From Mycogone perniciosa (Eukaryota > Ascomycota > Sordariomycetes > Hypocreales > Hypocreaceae): a DNA stretch of 64,000 bases. Below, piece after piece: positions 9,562 through 21,110 of the stretch (the first letter of the stretch is position 1; each line of letters opens with the position of its first letter). Both the position numbers and the translations under genes were made by a program. A model generated the notes under the pieces. That model made no database searches and was not told the origin of the DNA. It was given only the letters and a program-made list of their open reading frames with translations. The DNA lies in NCBI GenBank assembly GCA_025331125.1, contig JAOALB010000147.1, forward strand, positions 62,001-126,000, given 5' to 3'.

Positions 9562-10116
9562 TATTAAAATAACAAGGTTATACTGAACCTTATTTATATG
9601 CAGTAATAAGGAAACGACTGAGAGTCTAATTAGGTTAATAATAGATAAACAATTAAATTGTAACTAATCTAATAGCTGAAAAGCTATAAAATATCTAGTG
9701 TATGTGCGGCTGGATTGTAGAAGTGATTATAGAATAATGCTCTGTCTTCTATAATAGTCCTTTAACTAGATAATAGGAATATAGCGGCAGAATTGGGTTT
9801 ATGGCCCTATTCCTATTTTCCGTAAAATTCATTTATATAGGAAATCGGCCAAATCGACTTACAGCTATATAAACAGGAAACCATTTTAGTCAGATTTTTC
9901 ATAATAGCTATTGTGGCTATTGTATTGAGTCTAGGGTAGGCGGGATAGCTGGTCCTAGCTTAATTGTTATTGTTAAAGATAACAGAAATTTCCTAACTTA
10001 CACCGAAGTTCCTCCGGAACTCGGTCCTAGCGTCAGGCCTAATTCCGGGTCTAGCCAGAATAGGAAGGTTACCTAAATACACTGAAATCCTTACTTTTTA
10101 GCCCTCCTTTTTAACA
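9562..10116 (+). repeat. Solo LTR, 581-bp family, copy A (TSD CCTTT)
   Basis: Copy of the LTR family also found at 14529-15109 (inverted), 15410-15989 and 62813-63393. Its ends correspond to TGTTAAAGTAATAAGG and CCCTCCTTTTTAACA; here the start has decayed to TATTAAAATAACAAGG. A perfect 5-bp duplication CCTTT flanks it (9557-9561, 10117-10121). It is 26 bp shorter than the others because one arm of a GCAGCTTCTAGGAAGCTGC hairpin and the following bases are missing between two short direct repeats. Confidence 0.88.
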
Positions 10117-10121
10117 CCTTT

Positions 10122-12501
10122 AAAGGCTTATTTATAATTTTAATAAATGTCTATTTTTGTATATAAGTATATAAAGCAGCTATATCTTTTAAACAGATAA
10201 TAAACTCATAAATCAACGTTATATATCCCTTGAAATATATATATATATATTATAAAAAAAGCTATAATTGTATTTTTTTATTTTAATATAAAAGGTTTGT
10301 TTACTTCTTGTTTATTTTTACTTTTAATATATATAATAAAAGACTATAAACTATTATTGTATTATTTTAAATAAAAGGTTATTAATTGTTTATTATAGGA
10401 AATTTATATAAATATATAAATAAAGTTTTATAAGTATATTTAATTTAATTATATAAAGGTTAAGTACTTTTACTATTAAATATTTATTATAAACAGTATT
10501 TATATTTTTATTAAAGTATAAGTATTTGCAATTATTAAAGTCAAGTTATACTTTATTTTATCCTTTAAATCTTTTGGTTTATTTGTATATTTATTAATAG
10601 TATCTTTATATTATTAATATATTACTACTAAATTCATTTATTTAAAGAAATATATCTTAAATATTAATATAAGGTTTGTATTTAATATTTATTTAAATCT
10701 ATAGTATTGTTTTTATATTTTAACTATAATATAATAAAGATACTTTAATATCATAGTTATATTGAAAGAAAAGGGTTTGATTAAGTTATAAAGTTTATAT
10801 AATTGTTTAATATTAATTGGACTATTAAAGGTTAACTCTTTTAATACCTTAAACTATTATTAATATATATTTATAAATATATTAAAATCTTTTAATTTAT
10901 TTACTTTAAATTATTATTAAATTATAAATAAAATATAATATTCAACTATTATTTTATCTTTATGAATAAATAATATACTTTTTAAAATTAATTAATTTTA
11001 TTAAACCTTTTATTATTTATAATAAATTTAAATATACTATAGAATTAATAATAGTATTACAAAAGCGCTATTTATAAGCGTTTATACTTATAATCTTTAT
11101 AGCTTGAAATATAACTGCTTTAATAAATTAACTTATTATTATTTATTAATATTTAATATTAAAAGGATTAATTAAAGGAAGTTGAATTATAAAACCTATT
11201 ATTAAATTATTTCATATATATAAAGAGATTAATAAACATTATAAAGGCTATACCTTTTAATCTTTTAAGGTTACCTTTGTTTATAAATATTAAAGTTTCT
11301 TATATATTAATATATAATTTAAAAACTATTAAGTTAATAAAACTTTTAACTATAATTATAAATATACTATTTTAATTAAAAGAGCTAGCTATTATTATAT
11401 TATATTTAATTTATATAATATTTATATATAGTATAATTTCTATTTTATTTACATTTATAAAAATATAAATTTAAGTATAGAAAGTGAAAAAGATTAATTA
11501 ATTTATTTTATATTTAATACTTTAAACCTTTAATTAAACGTTAAAAGGGAGGTTATATATTTTTAACTTTACTATAATATATATTTTAATAGTTAATGTT
11601 AATTTATATTAATTAATCTTATAGTTATAGTAGTTTTAAATTATTATTAAATATTTATATTCAAAGAATTAAAATATTAATAATTTTCCATAATAAATTA
11701 CTTTTAAGATTATAAAAAATAACTATATATAATAACTTTACTTTTATTCATTATGTTTATTTTTTAATTATTTTTATTGTTAATAATTAAAGGTATTGAA
11801 ATAATTAGTTTACTATTAAATTTATATTATATTATTATATTGAATTATAAAAGGAATTTAATTTAATAAATCTACCTTTTCAAAAGCTTTTTATATATTA
11901 TGAAAATATATAAACTTTTATAATCTAAAATTCTAGTAAAAGGTTTATAGCTTTATAATTTAACCTTTTATTCTTTTAAATGGTAAATAGCAATTAATAT
12001 TTCCTAATTACAAAGTAAATAATTATATTTAATTAGGTTTAATCTTTCAAAGTAATATGTAATAATATTATATTTTCTTTAAGTATCCTTTTATAATAAT
12101 ATATTTTAAATATTTATTGAAAATAATTAAATTTAATAAGTATTTCTTTATTTAAGATTTATATTTAAAGTATTATAGCTTTTTAAAAGTATTATTTTAA
12201 TTTTTTAAAAGCAGCTTTTTCAATTACCTTTTTATTAAAAAAAACCCCTTTTTTTAATTTAAAAAGAATACTATATATAAGACATTAAATATAGAAATAT
12301 AATAATGGTTAATATATTAAAAGAAAACTTTAAATATTTATTATTAATATAAAAGCTATTTATTTATATATTATTTATGATTTCTTAAAGTTATAAGTAA
12401 TATTTTCTTTATTTAAAGAATAAAGTTAATATATTTATGTTCTTTTTAAAGAAAAGGGTATTTGATTACATTAAACTATAGTTTAATATCTATAAAAGTA
12501 T
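10122..12501. other. AT-rich RIP-degraded DNA, no gene
   Basis: Uniformly very AT-rich, stops in all frames, no recognisable LTR boundary. Probably the interior of one or more old retroelements, but no domain survives that I can name. Confidence 0.55.
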
Positions 12502-12892
12502 TTTATTAAGGGTAACTAATATACCTAATACACTTATAGTCCTTCTTACTAGCCTACCTAAATAAAGTCAGTTGCTTATTTAAGCAACTACTAGATTAAG
12601 GAGGTATAAGACTGTAAAGATAAACAGATAGACCTAGTTTAATAAAAACTAACCCGCGTTCTCCCTTAATACACTACCCCTACCTGTAATTTCATAGCCA
12701 TTAAGGCGTAAAGAGGCAACCGTTAGTTGCTTTCGACTGCAGACATTATAATTAAATGATTCGCAGTATCTTTTAGTCCCTATATTACTTAATTATAGCT
12801 TTGTGGTTCTATTAAGAGCGCGGTTCCTGCGCTTTATTCCGGTTATTGTTGGTGTATATATGTGTTTGGAGCGCTAATTCCCCCTCAATACA
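12502..12892 (+). repeat. Family E terminal repeat, solo copy E1 (391 bp, TSD GTAT)
   Basis: 391-bp repeat beginning TTTATTAAGGGTAAC (decayed from TTTGTCGGGGGTAAC) and ending in a decayed CCCCTCGACAAA-type terminus. It is flanked by a 4-bp duplication GTAT at 12498-12501 and 12893-12896. Less decayed copies are at 50276-50665 and, inverted, 40915-41305. It keeps islands of normal GC (for example around 12650-12730 and 12805-12885). Confidence 0.8.
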
Positions 12893-12896
12893 GTAT

Positions 12897-14528
12897 AAAG
12901 TATATATTATACTTTTTATATATAATCTTTAAATAAATCATTTAAATATATTTAAATATTATTTATATATATAATTGATGATATATATAAAATATAATTT
13001 TATATTTTTTGTTATAATATATATTTTATAAAAAGCAGCTATTTTATTAAATTTAATAAAATATTTTATTTAAATAAAGTGAAATAGTAATAATTTTATT
13101 ATATAATTATATTAAATATATAATAATTTATATAAAAATATACTTCTTTTTAATTTATAAATAAGATATATAAATATAATAGTAGTTAAATTACTAGTAT
13201 AAATAAATGTTTTATTTAATAAATTAAAAAAGGTTTTATATAATATTAATAGCCTTTTTTATAATATATTATATAAAAGGCCTTATACAGCTTTTAATTT
13301 ATTATTATGTTTATTATACTTTAAAGGGATTTTATAATTAATATTAAGCCTTTAAAGTAACATCTTTATTATTTCTTTAATAAAAAATAATATATAAAGT
13401 CTGCTATAAAGTTTAAAGGCGATGGTTTACTTTTTATTTATTAACTTTTTAAATTAAAATACTGTTTTTATATTTATAAACATAATAATATAGAAATAAA
13501 ATATATATTTATTATTAAGTTATAATATATAATAATATTTTATATAAAGTATAAAAGTAGATATAAGTTAAGCAGTTTATATAATTTATATATTTTTAAG
13601 TTTTAAATTACTTTATAATCCCAATTGAATATTTACTTTTTAATAGAAAATCTATTATTTAATAGTATTATAAATGCTGTTATTTACTATTCTATATAGC
13701 TTCCTAAAAAGTAAACTATAATTTAAACCTTTAATTATATATATATATATATATAATATAGCTGTAAAGCTTTAGATAGATTATAGCTATAAGGCTAATT
13801 ACTATTAATTAACGTTTTTTAAAAAAGCTATTTAATTACTATTTTTAAATTATAATTTAAAGGAAATAAAGAATTTTTATAAAAAAGTATTTTATAATAG
13901 TATAGTAATTATAATTGATATTTAATAAAGTAAAAACTTATATATTCTTTATTTTAATTTATATTATTAATAGCTTCTTATTTATTTATTACTTAAACTT
14001 TTTTTATTTATTAATTTTTACTTTATTTAACTTTAATATTTACCTTTATATAAAAGTGATTTTTTTAATAATTTATCGAAAAGGTTAAAGTTACTACTAG
14101 GCTTAATAATATAAAGTTCCTGCTTTTTTTAAGCTTATACTTTAATTTTATATACTTTATTAATATAAACTTTAAATCTCTTTTTAAAAGTTTATAGGTA
14201 CTTTTCTATAAAATATTGAAAAAAGAATTATAGTAAAAGTATACTTAATGCTTTTTATTTAAAAGGGAGTATTTATATTATTAATTCCTAGTATAATTAA
14301 TAATTATTATTTATATATCTCTTTTATAATTATTATTTATTAAAGGTTAACTGTAAAGTAGGTATTAGTAAAATATTAAAGATTTTTATTGTTTATATAA
14401 AGGTATTTATTTAAGGCTATTTTATTATGTATTTACAGCATTTAAACTATATATTGATTTTGTTTATTTAAAAACTTTAAACAATTAAGAAAAGACTTTT
14501 GTCTTTTTTAATATAATATATGAATTTG
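12897..14528. repeat. Degraded dispersed repeat (family N) in AT-rich DNA
   Basis: RIP-ruined sequence sharing recognisable stretches with other parts of the window. About 13730-14170 resembles 19690-20020 in the same orientation and 32880-33160 in inverted orientation (shared phrase near aaggttaaagt...ttcctgct). No terminal repeats or domains were resolved, so the class is unknown. No gene. Confidence 0.45.
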
Positions 14529-15109
14529 TGTTAAAAAGGAGGGCTAAAAAGTAAGGATTTTAGTGTATTTGGGTAACCTTTCTATTTTGGCTAGACCCGG
14601 AATTAGGCCCGACGCTAGGATTAAGTTCTGGAGGAACTTTGGTGTAAGTTAGGAAATTTCTGTTATCTTTAACGATAACAATTAAGCTAAGACCAGCTAT
14701 CCCGCCTACCCTAGACTTAATATAATGGCTATAATGGCTATTGTGAAAAATCTAACTAAAATGGTTTCCTGTTTATATAGCTGTAAGTCGATTTGGCCGA
14801 TTTCCTATATAAACAAATTTTGCGGAAAATAAGAATAAGGCTATAAACCTAATTCTGCTGCTATATTCCTATTATTTAATTAGAGGACTATCATAAAAGA
14901 TAAAGTATTATTCTATAATTACTTTTATAATCTAGCTGTATATATACTAGATATTTTATAGCTTTTTAGCTATTAGATTATTTACAATTCAATTGTTTAT
15001 TTATTGTTAATTTAATTAAACTCTTAGTCGTTTCCTTATTACTGCATTGTATGCAGCTTCCTAGAAGCTGCATATAAATAAGGTTTACTATAACCTTATT
15101 ACTTTAATA
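14529..15109 (-). repeat. Solo LTR, 581-bp family, copy B, inverted (TSD ATTTG/ATTTA)
   Basis: Inverted copy, 581 bp, the same length as copy D. The plus-strand start is TGTTAAAAAGGAGGG and the end decays from CTTTAACA to CTTTAATA. Flanks are ATTTG (14524-14528) and ATTTA (15110-15114), equal apart from one G-to-A transition expected of RIP. The hairpin GAAGCTGC unit is retained. Confidence 0.82.
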
Positions 15110-15409
15110 ATTTATAAAGAAGGTAGCGTCTCCTTTATATTATTTCTTTTAATACTAAGTGCTTAAATAATAATATTTATTTACCTTACAATAAGCTATA
15201 TTAATTAATTAATTAAAGTAATAATTTAGATTATATGAAAGTTTAAGTTATTAATATTGGTAAAGCTAATTATTATAATATATATATGCAATTAATAAAA
15301 ATAATATTGAATGTTTATAAAATATATAATTTAAGATAAAAGTCTTTTATAATTTTAAAAGTTATAAAAGCTTGTTTAATATAACCTTTTAAGTTATATC
15401 TTTAAATAC
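15110..15409. repeat. Fragment of dispersed repeat L
   Basis: Matches the start of the sequence right of the copia element at 27143 (shared phrase near ggtagcgtctcctttatattatt versus ggcagcgcttcttttatattatt). It lies between two copies of the 581-bp LTR family; copy B appears to have been inserted in it. No coding capacity. Confidence 0.5.
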
Positions 15410-15989
15410 TATTAAAATAATAAGGTTATACTGAACCTTATTTATATATAGCTTCTAGGAAGCTGTATATAACGCGGCAATAAAGAAACAACTAAGAGTT
15501 TAATTAGGCTAATAATAGATAAACAATTAAATTGTAAATAACCTAATAGCTAGAAGCTATAGAATATCTAGTATATATATAGCCAGTATAGAAGTAATTG
15601 TATAAATAATAGCTTTATCTTTTATAATAGTCCTCCAATTAAATAATAGGAATATAGCAGCAGAATTAGGTTTATAGCCTTATTCCTATTTTCCGCAATA
15701 TTTATTTACATAGGAAATTGTCTAAATCGACTTACAGCTATATAAACAGGAAACCATTTTAGTCAGATTTTTTATAATAGCTATTATAGCTATTATATTA
15801 AATCTAGGGTAGGCGGGGTAGCTGGTCCTAGCTTAATTGTTATCGTTAAAGATAATAGAAATTTCCTAACTTACACTAAAGTTCCTCTAGAACTTAGTCC
15901 TAGCTTCGGGCCTAATTCCGGGTCTAGCTAGAATAGGAAGGTTACCTAAATACATTAAAATCCTTACTTTTTAGCCCTCCTTTTTAATA
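15410..15989 (+). repeat. LTR, 581-bp family, copy C (no clear TSD)
   Basis: 580-bp copy with both termini decayed by transitions (TATTAAAATAATAAGG start, CTTTTTAATA end). The flanks AATAC and ATATT do not match. The left side is repeat L and the right side is copia pol sequence, so this copy may be a junction of a rearrangement or the surviving LTR of a truncated element rather than a simple solo LTR. Confidence 0.7.
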
Positions 15990-17455
15990 ATATTAAACTA
16001 TTAAATACTTTTTAAATAAAGTATAAACTGTATAATAAAAAGGATATATAATAGTTTTTAAAGATTAAGATTATTTAAAATTATAAAAAATTTAAAATAT
16101 ACTTTTTTTATAAAACTTATTTTAATAAAATTATAAAATAATTTAAATTTAATAATAAAATCTAGCTTTTTACCTTTGTAATAGTTTTTAATTAATTTTA
16201 ATAAAAAGTATTTTAAAACAGTTAATTAAATAATTTACTATTTATATATATAGTACTTTTTAGCTTTTTAGTTTAAAAAGTAAAGTAATATATAAATTTT
16301 AATTACTTTAAGTAATCTTTTTTTATTAATAATATAAATATTTAAAAATTATTTAAAGCTATTTTACTATATTTCTTTTAAGTCTTATTTTATAAAATAT
16401 TATATATTAAAATATTATTAATATATTTATAATAAAATTTAAATTATTTAATTTTATTAAAATAGCAACAAATATAATAAATTTATATTTCTTTTTTAAA
16501 AAATAAAATTTAATTTTAATATTTATTAAAATATTACTCGTAATAATAAATAAATTATATATTTTATATTTAAAAAAGTATATAAATCAATCTTTATTTA
16601 TATTATATTAATATATAAAATATATAATTCTCATTAAAATATTAAATACAATTATTATTAATTTTTAATTTCTTTATTAACTTTATATTTATTAATAGGC
16701 TTATTAAACTATTTCTTTAATAGTACTTTAAATATTTTAAAGTCTTATTAAATTTAATAAATACATAATTATTATAGTAAAAAATGTAAAAATATAAAGA
16801 ATTATTTAATTCTAATTTAAAAGCTATTTACTATAAAAAAATACCTTATTACTATAATCATTAATTATTTAAAGCCTTTTACTTTTTATATATTTATATA
16901 TAAAAAGTATTATTATTATAACTACTGAAATTAATAGCCTTTTTAATATAAATTAAATCCTTTTCTTTTAATAAATTACATTAAAACTATAACACCTTTT
17001 TATATTAAATTACTATTTATATATATTAATTTACAAATATATAATAAAAGAATAATATATTTAGTTAACTCCCTTTTTTACTAATAGCTTAAAAGAGTTA
17101 ATATATAATTAATATAAATATTAAATAATTATAAAGTATAAAAGTAATTAAAGTAATATGGTAATTATAAAGAAAGAATATATTAAGAAGTATATAAATA
17201 GTTATTATTAAAATAAATAATATATTATTAAAAGTAGGCAATAATAATATATTAAAAGAAATTTCTTTCATTTATAATTATTAATTTTAAATAACCTTTA
17301 TAAAAAAAGAATAATAGTATAGTAGTAAAGGCAGTAGTAGAAGTAAAGGTAAAAATAGGAACTGCTATAAAAGTAACTGCAATTAAAGCAGTAATTAAAG
17401 TAGCAGCAGTAGCAATAAATGCAAAGGCTAAAGCAGTAATAAAAGCTATACCGCA
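15990..17455 (+). pseudogene. Ty1/copia pol relic (RT C-terminus, RNase H and 3' region)
   Basis: Plus-strand relic alignable by eye with the copia element at 50099-56040. 15990-16190 matches its RT C-terminal part around 55130-55300; 16230-16400 matches 55500-55680. Beyond that it matches the 3' part of the full-length copia at 20022-27142 in reverse complement. Around 16441-16500 a decayed RNase H STEAELLAL motif is readable once G-to-A changes are considered. The end (17310-17450) is an alanine-codon-rich, GCA-containing stretch with slightly higher GC. Stops throughout. Confidence 0.6.
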
Positions 17456-19690
17456 CTCTATTATAAATCTTATAAAAAAAGTATTTTTTATATTTTTTAT
17501 AGCTTTAAGTAATTTTAATATTTAAAAACTATTATATAGTTCTTTTATTAAAAAGTATATACTTTACTTTAGAAGTATTTAATTATTTAATATTAAAAGC
17601 TTTATTATTATAATAATATATAATTAAAATACTATTTATATAAAATATATTAAAAGTCTTTTAAGCTTTATTATAAATAAAATAAAGCTTTTTAAAGCTT
17701 AAAATTAACTTTTATTATTTTAAAGTGAAAAGTAATTTATAAAATTATAGTTTTAATAAACTTTTTAAGTTATATAAAGCTTTAATAAAGTTTAAATATA
17801 TATTTAACTATTTAAAACCTTTAAATAGTTAATATATAATTAATTTTAAGTTTTATTTATTAAAATATTAAAAGAAATATATTTAATATTATACTGCTTT
17901 AATTTAAAGTTAAACTTTACTATAAACATAATAAATATATAAAATAAATATACTATTAAAGTAATTATATATATACCTTTTATTATAAAATACTTTTATA
18001 AATCCCTTTAAACTATAAATTAAAATATATAGTATATTAAAATTCTATTTTAATTAAATTTATATTTAAAGATTTAATATATAAATTATAGCTTTATTCT
18101 TACCTTTAAATATAATATCTTTTATTAGGTTTTTCTTATATATAAAAGATTAATTTTATTATATATAATATATTTAAATTTACTTTTAAATAAATATTTT
18201 ATCAACCTTTTTTAATTTTTTAATAATTTTATTAAATCCTTTTAATAAATAGTTAATTTATTAAAAGTAAAACTTTTTTTAAAAAAAGCGTTATAATTTA
18301 TTATTATATTAAAAATAATAAATAGTATTATTATATTTTTAATTTACTATTTATCAACTTTATTAATTAAATAATAATTAATATAATATTATATTAAAAA
18401 ACTTTATAATTATTAAATATATATTAAATTCATTATTTTTAAAAACAATACTTAAAGTATATATTTTAATCTTATATATTAAAAACATTTATTAACCTTT
18501 TTTATAAATTATTTCCTTTAAAGCTTTAAACCCTTATAAATATTAACTATTACTTTATTATTTAAAGGATTTTCAATTAATTGTTCCTTTAAAATTTATT
18601 TTTTTATTATTAAGGTAAATAAATCTTTATTATTTTAATTTACTTTTAGCCTTTATAAATAATTATTTTATATTATTTATTATACTTCTAATATTAAACA
18701 CCAATTTGTTACTTTTAACCTTTCTTTAAAAAGTTATTATATACTTTTAAAATTATTAGTTTATTTATCTATAAATATATTAGTTTTATTTTTAAAAATT
18801 AAATCTCTTAAAATAGCTTTTAATATTTAAAGTTTAAAAGCTTTTTTTAAATATATTAATAGTTTAGCCTATATCGTTATTAAATTAATAGTAATACTTT
18901 AAACTTTATTTACTTTTAAAAGTAAACCTTTTATTTTTGTATTCGTTAAAAAACTATCTTTACTATAAAAATATATATTAAAAAAAGTATTAACTTTAAT
19001 TTCACTTTTTTAATCTTTTTAAATAATCTATTTAATTAAATTGTAGTAAATCTATTTATAATTGCCTTATTACTATTCAAAAGATATTTCTATTAAATTA
19101 TATATTCTTTATAATAATTACGTTTGTTAAATAAAGTAATTAAATATAATATATATTATTTATAATATATTTAATAAAGTATTTAATTAACCCTTTAAGT
19201 TTAAGGTTAAATTCCCTTTTATTTTAGCTAGCTTTATAGTTTCTATTTAATATATAAGCGCAGTAGCTATAAATATAGATTTTATTTTAATCTAGCTATA
19301 GGTTTATAGAAAGCTCTTTTATAAATAAGAGGGTAAAATAACAGAACTATTACTTTAATTTATTAATTAATAATATTATTTTAAGTATATAAAATAAACT
19401 TATATTAATAAATTATACTACTACTTTAATGCTTTTAAACTATCACTTATTTAAAAGATTAATATACTTATATATTTTAATTTATTTAACTATAATTTCC
19501 TAGCCTATATATTTTAATATACTATTTAATTTATAAATATAAAAAAGTAAAAGCTTTAAAATTCTTCCTTTTTTATCTGCTTAAAGCTAATAATATATTA
19601 AAGTTTTAATTACTATTATAGCCTTTTTGTTATCTTATAAATATAGTATATAAAGATATTCTATTATATTTTAATTATATTTATAAAATC
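17456..19690 (-). pseudogene. Ty1/copia pol relic, minus strand
   Basis: Heavily RIP-degraded. Long stretches (for example 17460-17760) match the minus-strand copia element around 22390-22690, including the reverse-complement RT active-site region near 17600-17640. It lacks recognisable LTRs of its own and is truncated. No intact frame. Confidence 0.55.
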
Positions 19691-20021
19691 AAAATAATAT
19701 AAAAAATAATAATCTTTTTTTATTTATAAAAAAGTATTTTATAATAATCTAGTAATTGCAATTAATATTAAATAAAGCAGAGATTTATATATTCTCTATT
19801 TTAGCTTATATTATTATTAATTTACTATTTATTTATTACTTAAACCTTTCCTATTTATTAACTTTAACTTTACTTTACTTTAATACTTAACTTTATATTA
19901 AAGCTACCTTTTTAATAATTTATTAAAATGGTTAAAGTTCCTTTTACGTTTAATAATTTCAGGTTCCTGCTCCTTTTAGTTTTATATTTCGATTTTATAG
20001 ACTTTACTTTATATTCTAAGT
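19691..20021. repeat. Family N fragment left of the copia element
   Basis: Resembles 13890-14170. It ends at the copia insertion site, where the left target duplication TAAGT is at 20017-20021. Confidence 0.45.
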
Positions 20022-20295
20022 TATCGCGGAGCGCGGTACAGCTATATAGAGTATAGAGAGAAATGGGAATAAAGCTTAATTCTAGTAATAAATATACTGT
20101 AATAGCCTCGCTATATATATATATAGCTAATATAAAGGAAAATGTAAAATATATGCGTTATAAGCGCCTATATAGTCTAATATATCGCTTACGCGATATA
20201 TATATTAGCTAGTATCTGCTATATAAGCAGATAAAAGCTCTTTAGCGCTAATAAGCGCTAATAAGTAATAGGTCTTTAGCCTACTTAACCTAATA
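20022..20295 (-). repeat. 3' LTR of the minus-strand copia element
   Basis: 274 bp. On the plus strand it starts TATCGCGGAGCGCGG (from TGTCGCGGAGCGCGG) and ends CCTAATA (from CCCAACA). It carries the tandem GCGCTAATAA unit, and several islands keep normal GC. Same length as the LTRs at 26869-27142 and 55767-56040. Confidence 0.88.
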
Positions 20296-20659
20296 TACCC
20301 CCTAGTTAATAAGGCTATTCCTAATACTTTATTAACTGCTATCCTAGTCTATTTATAGTATTATAGCTGTCTGGCCGCGCTTTTAAAGCCTCTTTTACTT
20401 AATTAAAAGCTCCTTTATTGTAAATATATATTGATATTCTATTATTAAAGTAAAAGGGATATAAATGCTATAGCTATTATTAATCTATAATAATAAAAAG
20501 TTAAATCATAAAGCTCTTTAAGCAGGTAAATTAATCCTAAACAGTTAAAATAAATATATTAGCTATCCTTTAGCTTTATTTTTTACTCTTTTTCTTTAAT
20601 TATTAATATTACTATTATTATTAATAATAGTAGTATTAGCAGTATTAATATAGCTTTAG

Positions 20660-21110
20660 TAAATATTATACTTTTCGCGTATTTTTTTTATAGTATACTT
20701 TTATTAGCTAATAATAAAATTGCAGAATAAAAATACCTCTTTAATTAAGCGTAGTTGCGGTTGCCCCTTAAAGGTAGCTTATTATAGCATTAGTCGTCCT
20801 CGGGCGGCTATACCTGCTGCTGCTCCTACGCCGGCTGCTGCTCCTATACTAACTCCTGCTCTAGCTAGTCCGGTTTCTGTTGCTGCGCCGGCTAGTCCGG
20901 TTGCTCGGCCTCTCTTTTGTCTTAAGTTAAGGCTTGCTAGGAATCGCGAGGAAGCCCTCGCTAAACTGCGCGCCGCAGCGTCGTTATCGGCTCCTCCTCC
21001 TGCTCCTACAGCTTTTATTACTGCTCCTGCTGCAGTACTATTATCCCCTTTTTATAAAGGTTATTTAAAGTCGGCAATTGCTAGTAAAGGAGATTTCTTT
21101 TAGTATATTA
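20660..21110 (-). other. GC-rich island in the copia 3' region, alanine-codon-rich
   Basis: About 20750-21050 has near-normal GC inside DNA that is otherwise extremely AT-rich. The plus-strand frame 20720-21103 is open (Ala/Pro-rich) but has no ATG and is antisense to the element. In the sense (minus) direction a frame from about 21040 down to 20790 is also open and is Ala/Gly-rich; it has the same phase as the RNase H codons near 21924. The copia relic at 17310-17450 has a comparable Ala-codon-rich stretch. Possibly a low-complexity tail or accessory ORF of the element; function unknown. Confidence 0.5.

Noticed and set aside
14529..15989. Copies B and C as the two LTRs of one element
   Set aside because: They are in opposite orientations and only 300 bp apart; B has its own target duplication.
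20720..21103. 127-codon plus-strand frame, Ala/Pro-rich
   Set aside because: It has no ATG (first codon TTG) and lies antisense inside a full-length copia element. The sense strand is also open there, so openness reflects GC-rich composition, not a gene.
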